Below are positions 8,637-17,765 of a stretch of DNA of 19,290 bases, in pieces. Both the position numbers and the translations under genes were made by a program. Where the stretch lies: NCBI GenBank assembly GCA_000697335.1, contig JNEM01012997.1:1-19290 (forward strand), read 5' to 3'. The notes beneath the pieces were generated by a model. That model saw only the letters and a list, made by a program, of their open reading frames with translations, did not search any database and was not told the DNA's origin. This DNA is from Conidiobolus incongruus B7586 (taxonomy: Eukaryota; Entomophthoromycota; Entomophthoromycetes; Entomophthorales; Conidiobolaceae). Within the stretch, counting starts at the first letter, position 1. Each line of letters starts with the position of its first letter.

Positions 8637-8644
8637 TTCTCAAG
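8635..8644 (+). promoter_or_regulatory. shared 10-bp motif in RNase T2 promoter 3
   Basis: TGTTCTCAAG, identical to the motif at 2445-2454 before RNase gene 1. Here 41 nt separate it from the ATG, against 32 nt in gene 1. The extra length here includes an (AAT)n run. RNase gene 2 lacks the motif. Confidence 0.45.
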
Positions 8645-8685
8645 ATCGACAATAATAATAATAATTATATTCAAGATAAATCAAA

Positions 8686-9420
8686 ATGTACTGGTTCAAA
8701 CAGCTCGCTCTCCTTTCATCTATCCCATGTGCTTTAGGCGCTACCTTAGATGCTCCATTTCGCTCCTGTCCCAACGTCCTCTCATGTTCCCAATCTACTG
8801 ACTCTTGCTGCAGTCCTTCCATGGGTTTGATGGTTCTTGCTCTCCAATGGGTCTCTGGATTAGGCCCTCAAGACGGATGGACCGTCCATGGTCTCTGGCC
8901 CAACAACTGCGATGGAACCTATGGACCCAATTCAGGATGTGATCCCAGCCGCAACTATGACAACATTGGAGAACTCGTTGCAGCTGATAGTGACCTCGAA
9001 TCCGAAATGACCACCTACTGGAGTTCTTATAAGGGTAACAACCCCGCATTCTGGAGTCACGAATGGAATAAACACGGTACCTGTATGAGTACCGTCGAAC
9101 CCAGGTGCTACGTCGACTACACCGAAGGTCAAGAAGTTCGCGATTACTTCAAACAAGCTCTCAAACTCCGCGAAAAGCATAATTTGTACAAAATTCTCGC
9201 TGACAATGGAGTCAAACCAGGTCGTACCTACTCAAGAGACGAGATTCGCGGCGCTTTCACAAAGGGATTAGGTGTTGATGTAACTTTGAAATGTAAGAAG
9301 AAGGCTTTGGAAGAAGTTGCTATCAACTTCCATGTACAAGGCAAAGATGAATTCATTTTAGCAGATGCTACGAATTTGGGTAACTGTCCAGCAAAGGGCA
9401 TTAGATACGTTCCTAAATAA
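8686..9420 (+). CDS. secreted ribonuclease T2, paralogue 3
   Basis: This encodes an intact 244-residue RNase T2. The signal peptide spans about residues 1-18. CAS1 is WTVHGLWPNNCDG with His68. CAS2 is FWSHEWNKHGTC with His125, Glu126, Lys129 and His130. Mature cysteines at 28, 34, 41, 42, 75, 85, 133, 141, 203 and 234 keep the five-disulfide RNase Rh plan. No N-glycosylation sequon was found, unlike the other two copies. There is no intron. The start is the first ATG after the TATA boxes and the (AAT)n leader. Codons favour C at the third position against a very AT-rich background, which suggests strong expression. AATAAA repeats at 9459-9472 probably serve as the polyadenylation signal. It is the closest neighbour of the tRNA and lies in the same orientation as paralogue 2. 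Confidence 0.95.
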   Translation: MYWFKQLALLSSIPCALGATLDAPFRSCPNVLSCSQSTDSCCSPSMGLMVLALQWVSGLGPQDGWTVHGLWPNNCDGTYGPNSGCDPSRNYDNIGELVAADSDLESEMTTYWSSYKGNNPAFWSHEWNKHGTCMSTVEPRCYVDYTEGQEVRDYFKQALKLREKHNLYKILADNGVKPGRTYSRDEIRGAFTKGLGVDVTLKCKKKALEEVAINFHVQGKDEFILADATNLGNCPAKGIRYVPK

Positions 9421-9986
9421 TTTAAAAAAGATTTTTTTGTATTATTAGAAAATTTAAAAATAAATAAATAAATTAATGTTATTAAATTTATTATTTTAAA
9501 ATTATTTTGATCGTTAAAATTTGGAAAGTATATATATGTATATATATTGATCATAATAATAATAATAATAATAATATTGATTTAATTAGTTTAAAAATTT
9601 ATATACGACCTTTAATAATATGATTATTTATTAGTTAGAGGATGGGGTAAAAATTTTATTTTGACTATAGAGTTTTAGTCTAATTTATCTTTATATCGAA
9701 TACCAATAACAAAATAAGATTTTTTAATAACAATTGAAAATTATTATAAGATATTAATTAATGATGAAATAATTACAAAAGTAAAATTGTATAGTTGTTA
9801 AATTAATTAAAAAGATAGATGAAAAGATTAAGAATTTATAGTCAGGTGTATGATATTAATAAAAATTTTAATATTAATATAATATATAATTGACAAGTAT
9901 AAAGGGAAGTGATATTCAAAAATTTTATTTAACCAAATATATTAGATTGTAAAAAGATCTAATATATTTTTAAATACGCTTTTTAA
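9421..9986. other. AT-rich spacer, RNase gene 3 to tRNA
   Basis: This holds the 3' flank of RNase gene 3 with overlapping AATAAA signals and an (AAT)n microsatellite at 9554-9575. I see no gene in it. Confidence 0.7.
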
Positions 9987-10058
9987 GCGCCAGTAGTATA
10001 ATGGTTAGAATACTCGCCTTCCAAGCAAGTGGTCTGGGTTCGATTCCCAGCTGGCGCA
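9987..10058 (+). tRNA. tRNA-Gly (anticodon UCC)
   Basis: The 72-nt cloverleaf has a perfect 7-bp acceptor stem (GCGCCAG with CTGGCGC) and discriminator A at 10058. The T-arm is CTGGG-TTCGATT-CCCAG (10034-10050), containing the B box. The anticodon loop is CTTCCAA (10018-10024) with anticodon TCC at 10020-10022. The D-arm (GTAT/GAAT) is imperfect, as in other eukaryotic tRNA-Gly(UCC). The anticodon stem CTCGC/GCAAG has one C-A mismatch (10015 with 10027). There is no intron and no encoded CCA. A run of five T at 10074-10078 is a good Pol III terminator. Confidence 0.96.
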
Positions 10059-10459
10059 TGTACTCTTAATATCTTTTTATTTAATATACTAAATCTTTTA
10101 ATTTTATTAATTAATAAAATATATCATAAATAATTTTAATAACATTAATTTTTTAATGTTTATAAGTTTATAAATTTTTAAAATATAATTTGATTTGATT
10201 CTCAATTCACGATTTTGACCAATTTAATATATTATCTAACTTAAATAAAATGATATATTTAATATTTAGAACTTCAAAATTATATTTTGACAAAATTTGT
10301 CAATTTTTAGAGAATAATTTATATTATTAACAGCATCCAACCTGAAAATCAAAATGAAATTACAATTATTAAATAATTATTCAATTTTATTTGTTCGATT
10401 TAAAATTTAATTTTATATAATAATGTATATTAGTAATATTTTTATATTTATCAATCAGG
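10059..10459. other. spacer between tRNA and SCOT 3' end
   Basis: This contains the Pol III terminator T-run (10074-10078) and, on the minus strand, AATAAA at 10386-10391, about 70 nt past the SCOT stop. The tRNA and SCOT transcription units converge here. Nothing else is seen. Confidence 0.65.
10074..10078 (+). terminator. Pol III terminator of tRNA-Gly
   Basis: TTTTT begins 16 nt after the tRNA discriminator base, as expected for RNA polymerase III termination. Confidence 0.7.
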
Positions 10460-12869
10460 TTAGTAAGTAGCTTTGATATCTTTTACGACTTTGAAAGGAG
10501 CTCCAGTATTTTTCTTGATATCTTCAACAGTGAAACCTTCAGCTAATTCGACGAGTGTTAAACCTTCTTTGGCATCTACGTCAAATACACACTAAATCAA
10601 TATTGATTAGTATTTAATGATGGGAAATATGTATGATTTAAGTTACCATATCAGTAATAATTCTATTGACACACTTGACACCGGTTAAAGGTAAAGTACA
10701 GTTGGGGATAATCTTGGACTTGCCATTCTAAATTGAATTAAATATGAGTTGGACTGCATTAATGATTTGATATTGAATATTACCTTTGAAGTGTGTTCCA
10801 TAGTAACAATAACTTTAGCACCGACACTACTAACTAAATCCATAGCACCACTAAATTAGAGAAATGTTAATAACTATATAATTATTGTGTTATTGTGAAT
10901 ATTTACCCCATGCCCTTAACCATCTTACCCTAAAAAGATGAAAAATTTATTATGAGTAATAGAAGGATGTAAACTAATAATAAGAGACTTACGGGAATGA
11001 CCCAGTTAGCCAAATCACCAGTGGCAGAAACTTCCATAGCACCAAGAATAGTCAAATCAATGTGAGACCTATATATTAATTGCAAAATTAAATACATTAA
11101 GGCTTTAAAGAGATGTATCAATATATTAATTACCCTCTAATCATACCAAAAGATTCGTCACTGCCGAAGGTAGAACCACCTGGTAAAATAGTAACAGTTT
11201 CCTTACCAGCATTGATACAGTCGGGATCTTGTTCACCTTCCTTAGGGAACTACGAAAATATAATTATTAATATTAAGGTCAGGCTAAAAATAGTAAAATA
11301 CTTACAGGTCCCAATCCTAAGATACCGTTTTCACTTTGGAGATGGACGGTGACACCAGGTTCGATATAGTTACTAGCGAGCATAGGAATACCAATACCCA
11401 AGTTAACTAAATTGATGATTTAATAAGCTGATTATAATAAGAATAAATTTCTCTTCTACTTACCATACATGCCATCCTGTGGTTAAAATTAAATTATCAG
11501 AGGTAAGTAAATATTCAATATTCTGAAATAATACAAAATTACCTTGAATTCTCTGGCAGCCCTCCTGATAATACGTTCTCTCTTGGCAGCGGCAGGGCTA
11601 GCGGGGGCAGATCCAGTAGAACCTTCAGCCTTGGGTTTGGTGAGAGTCAAACGCTATTATGCAATTCAGTTAGCTTGTTTAAATGATACTATTATTAATT
11701 ATAATACCTCAATTCTCTTTTCATACTTTTCACCCAAGATCAATCTGTCAACAAAAATTCCAGGAAGGTGGATTTCATCAGGATTTAAACTGCCAACAGG
11801 TACAATTTCTTCAACCTAAACAAAGTTATAGATTAATTATCATTTTATAAAAAAATGAATGGGCATATGATCACTTACTTCAGCAATAGTGATTTTACCA
11901 GCTTTAGCAACTGCGGGATTGAAGTTTCTAGCTGAATTTCTGAAGATTAAGTTACCGTATTCATCAGCTTTCCAAGCTTTGACTAAAGAGAAGTCACCTT
12001 TGATGGCTTCTTCCATAATATAATTGACACCGTTGAATTCTCTGGACTAAATGAAATGTGTTGATTTAAGTACTAGAAATTTAATATAATAAAGTTTTTT
12101 GAATTACTTCACGGGGTTTGCTGGTTTCGATAACTTTACCACTACCATCAGAAGCATATTTAACAGGAATACCACCAAGGTGAATTTGAGTTCCGTAACC
12201 AGTAGTAGTGTCTATTTATTAATAAATTAGTCTATTATATAATTTGCTTTTAAACATTTTTGAACTTACAGAAAGCAGGGATGCCAGCACCACCAGCTCT
12301 CAATCTTTCAGCCAAAGAGCCCTTAAATAATGGTTAAGCGAATTATTCATTAACTCCAAATATGTATACTTACTTGAGGTACGAATTCTAATTCTAACTC
12401 ACCGTTCAAGTATTGTCTTTCGAATTCAGCGTTTTCACCAACGTAACTGGACATCATTCTCTTAATCTAATACACAGATATTTAGATATTATATCTAATA
12501 TTAAAACTATTTTAAATTACTTGTCTTGACTGAAGTAATAAACCCAAACCAAAGTTATCAACACTATCACCTGATAAGTTAATAGCCCACATAAAACAAT
12601 TTTGATACTTACCCAGCGTTATTACTAACGACTGTCAAATCTTTAACATCCTTTCTTTCTTTAAGAGCACTGATCAAGTTTTCAGGAATGCCACAGAGAC
12701 CAAACCCACCGACGAGCAAAGTATTACCAGATTTAATATCGTGAACAGCTTCCTGAGCGCTCTTGAAAATTTTTTTAGCAGCTACGGATTGAGTGGATAG
12801 AGCGCGTAAAGTGAATGAAAGCTGAGTAAATCCTCTAGATTGAGATCTTAATAAACTGATAGTTAACAT
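10460..12869 (-). CDS. OXCT1: succinyl-CoA:3-ketoacid CoA-transferase, mitochondrial (16 exons)
   Basis: This enzyme moves CoA from succinyl-CoA to acetoacetate in mitochondria. Exons by window position: 12613-12869, 12521-12563, 12374-12466, 12270-12321, 12108-12211, 11879-12046, 11708-11815, 11543-11653, 11464-11476, 11306-11406, 11134-11249, 10993-11068, 10907-10929, 10784-10850, 10647-10727, 10460-10591. All junctions obey GT-AG, and the frame stays open for 514 residues, against 520 in human. An Arg-rich, Ser-rich targeting peptide covers about residues 1-30. The first CoA-transferase domain includes [13 protein letters not shown] and [15 protein letters not shown] Gly/Ser/Ala/Pro linker (about 281-299) follows, then the second domain with [12 protein letters not shown] and [10 protein letters not shown]. 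The catalytic glutamate is Glu342, equivalent to human Glu344. [17 protein letters not shown] and [14 protein letters not shown] follow, and the protein ends KATY. It appears complete and functional. Splicing is predicted by eye, not from transcripts. Confidence 0.95.
11464..11476 (-). other. 13-nt micro-exon (SCOT exon 9)
   Basis: GATGGCATGTATG is preceded by ACAG and followed by GTAAGTAG. It supplies Asp-Gly-Met-Tyr plus the first base of a Val codon. This restores the conserved [12 protein letters not shown] at the start of the second domain. Without it the frame is lost, so it must be included. Confidence 0.85.
12564..12612 (-). other. SCOT intron 1 with two acceptor AGs
   Basis: The 49-nt intron begins GTAAGTATC and ends GTGATAG. 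An earlier CAG at 12571-12573, seven bases upstream, would also be an acceptor but gives an immediate in-frame TGA. Only the later TAG yields NNAGVDNFG, the conserved family sequence. A TTAAC branch-like site lies about 8 nt before the first AG and 15 nt before the second. Confidence 0.75.
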
Positions 12870-13290
12870 TTTGGATATTTTAAAGTTAGTGATTCAAATG
12901 GTTTAAAGATGGATGATGTCACGCTTTTATACCTAAATTGTGATGTGTCAAATATTTGTAGAGATTAAATATTATGTATTTATGGGTAGTCCCATGTATT
13001 ATCTTGATTCATCACTCTTTGAATTGAGCCAATCACCTATTATTAATCATTAGACTTCAGTCATATTTTGATGAATGGAGCGACGCTAAATGCTAATTCC
13101 ATCAGAATTGAATTGAGGAGACTGGTAGTTAATAGAAAAAATCAATGAAATCAGATGACTTGTACTAATTTGGTATGTTTGATTGTGGAGTTTATTGTGA
13201 AGGGTCTATTTAGAAATGGAAGAATAGATTTGCTAATTTTTGAAATTCAAAGCCCAGCTTTAATAATTTAAAAATTATATTTGATTATAA
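12870..13290 (-). promoter_or_regulatory. SCOT promoter region
   Basis: On the minus strand a TATAAAAG box lies at 12924-12931, 62 nt before the ATG. TGACATCA (12914-12921, one base off the palindromic CRE/ATF site) lies just downstream of it. A CCAATCA on the plus strand (CCAAT at 13029-13033) lies about 160 nt before the ATG. CCAAT is the site of the HAP/NF-Y complex, which controls many mitochondrial genes in fungi; its use here is inferred. The region is less AT-rich than the spacer beyond it, and no gene was found in it. Confidence 0.45.
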
Positions 13291-14211
13291 TATTTTTAAA
13301 AATAATAAAAGTGATAGTAGATAATTATATCATAAAATAATTATATATAATAATATTTATTATCTGATTATTTTATATTAGAATAATATTTTACATTCAT
13401 ATGAAAAAACTAAAATATTCTCATGATATTCTCAATTCGATATTTAGCCAAAAATTCATTTTCATCAACTAAGAGAAATTTATTCTTTAGTACTTCCTCA
13501 CCACAATTCTAGGTCGCCCCGCATTGCGCGTAAATCCTAATTTTCATCAAAATTAATATATTGTTATTTATGTTATTGTATTAATTTTAACCTTGATTAA
13601 TAAATAACGCATATTAAGTGATAATCACTAGTTTTGTGAATATCCAAAATTTTTTGAGAATTTCATAAAATTTGATTTCTATATAAAGCTATATTTTAAA
13701 CCTGGGGTATGATGTGTCCATGACTTATTAAATCATTACAAAACTTTTGTTCCAACAATAAAATTATGGTAATATGATTTTTATATTGTTCTTATAATTG
13801 GACTAAATATATTAACAATTTTAGGATAATATTGAATTATACAGTAATGTTACTAATAAAAAGCTCAGTTGATTAATAATATTTTTTAAATTTAAATAAC
13901 TTTTTTAACGCATTTGAGGTATTGATATCGTATCATGAACTTTATCTCTTAGTTCGCGTTTTCATTATACAGGATAAATTAATAATTTCAAAATATAGCT
14001 TGACTTATATGGTTATATTTGTTCAATTTCTAAATTTTAATTGGAATAATTTTATTTCAAAAGTTTTCATTATTCATATTAAATAGAATATGATTGAATA
14101 TAAAAATACAAATGATTGAATTTTAACAAAATTTATGATTGCATAAAATCGATTAGATTATTAATATACCTTCACTTTATGCTTTAAATACATTTTTTAA
14201 ATTATATGAAC

Positions 14212-14303
14212 TATATATATGGAAAGTTATAATTTCATCGTTATAATTATTCAAGGTTTATTCAGTATTATATTTCTGATATTATAATGAAATTTTCCAT
14301 ATA
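14212..14303. repeat. imperfect inverted repeat
   Basis: The left arm has TATATGGAAA, ATTTCAT and TTATAAT (14216-14247), interrupted by six and two extra bases. The right arm (14281-14303) is the reverse complement of those blocks run together. The stem is about 23 bp, with a loop of about 33 nt. It may be a small decayed foldback element. Confidence 0.6.
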
Positions 14304-16206
14304 CAATACATGATATTAGATTATATTTATGAAATTGCAAAAAAATTATTCAGTATTAATAATTAAAAATTTATCATTAAAGCTTTATTCTGATGATATA
14401 TATAATAAAATTTAAGTATTAATCCAATTTATCAAAAATATACTTATCATTAAATTTATGAAGTAATATATGTGTAATTTAAAAAAATTTCTTGTAATTA
14501 ATCACAGCTTTAAATTAGACTATTTAAATTTAAAACTTTATCATTTTAACTGTTATATTTTAATAAATAATAATGATAAAGAATTACATTAGAGAATTTT
14601 ACTATGATTTATCAAAAATTTCCAATAACTTCAAATATAGGTCATTTAATATTCTTTATCAAATATTTACTATCAAACTCCAATCAAGAATTATCACGAG
14701 TATTTACAATTGAATACTATAAAAGTTTATTATCAAATAAATTTTATTGTTTACAAATCAATTCACATGTTTCAATAACTACTTGTAATTCGTCATAAAT
14801 ATATTTTTTTATAAAACATTTGGGAGGGTCTTAATTTTCTGCCATTTCATACTTTTTTATTATGAAGCTAATATTATATTAACTAAGTTAAAACATTTAA
14901 CTAAGAATATATTTCAAATTAATGATATTGAATTAAAATTCATTATTATTGTTAATAAATATTCATTTTATTAAAATATTATTTTATATTTTTAGAGATC
15001 GATTACTTCCACCAATAGACACTAAACTCAACTTAGTCGAATAAAATAAATTTCCTAGCAGTCTTTTAACTTAGTCCAAAATTCTATAAATAAATTATTG
15101 ATTATGAGTCTTTGTTGATATAGTAATAGAATTTTACACTTTATTTGGTTTCTAGGTTATTATTCTGGGTTAGTTAAAATATTTTTTAATTTAGATTACT
15201 TCATAAAAATGTCATGATTTGTTATAAGTTATAAAGTATACATCATTTCAATATATATTTTTAGAGTTTTTATTTGTTAATGGCAATATTTTTTTAATTT
15301 GGTATAACAAATTTGTATTTTAAATCAAAACTATTATAGTTAATATACTTTTATAATGAAGTATTTGAATAAATATGATAAAGATTGTTAAAATTTAACT
15401 TGTAGAGTAGATAATAGATTGTCATTTATAGATAATAGATAATAATTAAATGTATGTATTTTTATTATTGATTTATTAAATTTCCTAGTTCAGATGATTA
15501 TTTTTTGTAATAAATGATTGAGATTATAAATGAATTTTTTTGTGTAAAAATTTGGATCATTATATACGTTAAAAAATGAATTATACTATTAACATTTTAT
15601 TAAATATATATGTCATCATCACCATTCATATATCAACCAACATAATAAAAAACCTTGGAAATTTTGATGAAATTAATATAATATTCAGGAGTCGAAAAGA
15701 ACGGTAAAATTCTTACGAAAAAAGGTGATAAAAAAGTTTAGTAAAGATGATCTCCAAATCTTCTGATATGATTGGTTCAATTTAAGAATTTATGGATTTT
15801 TGAATCAAAAAAAGAAATAAAATAGTTTAATCAAGGTGTGATGAATATGATATGGTAAAGATATATTTTATCAATCTCAATAGTAAATTGTTGATTGTAG
15901 AATTCAATTTATCAAAAGAGATCTCTTTGATTGATGCTTTTTATATTTCGTGAATAATTGTTAATGATTATTTTTTATTAATATTTTGTATTACTGATAC
16001 TTTGTTAAAGCGAATTTTTAACACATTTTTTATTCAATTAATTCAAACAAATTTATCAAGTTTTTATTTTAATTTTGTTTTAAATTTAATAGGGTTGAGA
16101 ATTTAAATTAAATATTACTTTTTTATTCAAATTTTATTTCTTATTCATAATAATTAATAATTTTTTATAAGTGTGTGTATATTGATTCTTAAATATATAT
16201 AGATAG

Positions 16207-16234
16207 TATATATATAATATATATATATATATAT
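16207..16234. repeat. (TA)n tract upstream of the KIAA0930 gene
   Basis: Alternating T and A with one interruption, ending 55 nt before the start codon. It may supply TATA function, but an alternating AT tract cannot be told apart from a microsatellite. Confidence 0.6.
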
Positions 16235-16288
16235 TCTTTGTAAATAAATTAAAGTTTTTTCGGGGGATTTTTATTAAAAAAATTTATT

Positions 16289-17444
16289 ATGACCTATGTT
16301 CGAACGATATTGGAGAGATTATTGGAGGAAAAGTTACCTAGTGTGAATTTACCGACGACTATTCCTACTAACTACCCTAGTTTAAGACGTCTCTGTAACC
16401 ATACTAACTTAACGGAGGACCAAGATCCCGATAGTAAAGATCCTCGGTATTTATTTCTATGAATATTATATATACTGAATTAATGTATTGTATATTAGGT
16501 GGTTAGGTTTATTCACCCAGTACTTTTTAGAGAATAATGACGAAGCCAATGACGATTTATTATTCTTTGTAAAGCAATTGCACTCTGGGAATATCTTGGA
16601 GGATCCTGTATTCGTCCGAAGGAAATTAAATATTCCCGGAAAGATGCCTGTATTTGATGATTTGGTTTTATGGAAAGAAACTTTCTTTTTAAATCTTATC
16701 GTTCAGCTTAATTGTTATTTGACTGTGGCTGTTTGTAGAAGAAATACTGTTAATAATAAGGACGAGAATAACTCGGGGAAACCTACAATGTCTAGTTTAA
16801 TTAAATTGTATACCAAACAAGTTTATGCTCTTCCTTCTAAATCTCGTGTTGATATTAAAGACTCTACTTGGGAATGTTCATATCCCTTAATCTATTACGC
16901 TATAGAAGATTACGAAGATATGTTTGACCAGCTTATTCTTGGTGAATCTGAGTATCTCTGTGTGGAGCTATCTGCCTCATTATCAAATTCTACAAATGAA
17001 AAAACATCACATAACGGACCCTTTCTATCAGCACCTTCAGGTACTAAAATAAGTCTATTTCAAGGTGCTGCTTCTTATTCCTCATTGATTCCTATATTCA
17101 AGCATAAAGCGAGTATTAAAAACAAACGATTTAAACTCACTTCCTCAAATGAAAATACTCCAGAGTATATTATGATGCGCGGACCAAGAGGAAAAGGACA
17201 TGCTCAAGTTGCAGTGTCCTGCTTTAATTCAGAAAAGAGTGAAATGAATAATAGTGATTCTAGTAATCTTTCTTCAAACAGCTCATTTTTATCCTCGCTA
17301 AAGAGACTATCGCTAGCACCTAATTCTAACGAGCTCAGGAACTCGAATTTACCCCTACTCAAGTGCTGCATTACATTTGTCAATATTCCATGGACAAGTA
17401 TTGCATCTGACCTTCTAAACAGCCCCCTACCACCCAAATCCTAA
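16289..17444 (+). CDS. KIAA0930: KIAA0930/DUF2045 family protein (2 exons)
   Basis: Exons are 16289-16446 and 16499-17444, separated by a 52-nt intron (GTATTT...TTAG). The product has 367 residues; human KIAA0930 has about 400. Landmarks recalled from the animal protein occur in order: DPVFVRRK (88-95), SYPLIYYAIEDYEDMF (180-195; animal SYPNIFFMIDSFEEVF), GESEYLCVELSAS (201-213), LFQGAASY (239-246), MRGPRGKGHAQVAVS (279-293; animal MKGPQGKGHAEMAVS), a Ser/Asn-rich stretch (about 299-329) matching the variable low-complexity part, and a hydrophobic C-terminal strand-helix (about 341-359). The first exon is needed: no ATG precedes the conserved R-W-L-G-L-F in the second exon, while the ATG at 16289 joins in frame. 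No molecular function is established to my knowledge. No signal peptide or membrane segment is evident, so it is probably cytosolic. It appears intact. Confidence 0.88.
16447..16498 (+). other. intron of the KIAA0930-family gene
   Basis: The 52-nt intron GTATTTATTT...TATTAG joins CG to GTGG, giving Arg-Trp-Leu-Gly. A CTGAAT branch-like site lies inside it. Its length fits the SCOT introns. Confidence 0.8.
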
Positions 17445-17765
17445 CTTACCTCTCCTCAATAACCACCAACCAATTAATTATTAACCCAAAGTCTAAAAGT
17501 TGATGCTTTTAATTGTATAGTTAACGTTTACCCTCTCCTTCACCTATTACATGGATTGTAAGTTGCTAATATTTCAAAAATCAAATTTTAACCATTACCC
17601 CATCCTACTACATGATCTCTGGAAGCTTGACCCATCTAAATTTTAGACTACCAATGGTGACTCAAGCAACCAACTTGTGAATATTTTTACACACTTTCCC
17701 TAACCCAATACCGTCTATATTCAATTGGCTCTATATATAAACTATTCTTTACCTTACCATCCAAT
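17445..17765 (+). other. less AT-biased 3' flank of the KIAA0930-family gene
   Basis: About 320 bases after the stop remain C- and T-rich on the plus strand (for example CTTACCTCTCCTC and CCCTCTCCTTCACC), unlike other intergenic DNA here. A 40-50-codon open stretch exists but stops repeatedly. A CTATATATAAAC at about 17730-17741 could be a TATA box of an unseen downstream unit. It may be a long 3' untranslated region; nothing firmer can be said. Confidence 0.4.

Larger units (their letters stand above)
13291..16288. other. long AT-rich spacer between SCOT and the KIAA0930 gene
   Basis: No gene was found. A short GC-rich spot lies at 13513-13530 (GTCGCCCCGCATTGCGCG), an imperfect inverted repeat at 14212-14303, and a (TA)n tract at 16207-16234 just before the KIAA0930 gene. 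Occasional less biased patches (about 13905-13975, 14820-14850, 15000-15110, 15680-15790) show only short open frames that I could not assign. Reading frames of 60 codons occur (for example about 14788-14975) but are expected by chance at this base composition. Confidence 0.6.

Noticed and set aside
14788-14975. Open stretch of about 60 codons
   Set aside because: It has no start codon and an Ile/Lys/Asn/Phe-rich composition; such lengths are expected by chance over this much AT-rich DNA.
15690-15740. Plus-strand VEKNGKILTKKGDKKV resembling a ribosomal protein S19 tail
   Set aside because: It is too short, lacks the upstream part of the protein, and a neighbouring frame is equally basic and open.
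17695-17710. TTAGGG-like hexamer on the minus strand
   Set aside because: A single copy only; not a telomere repeat array.
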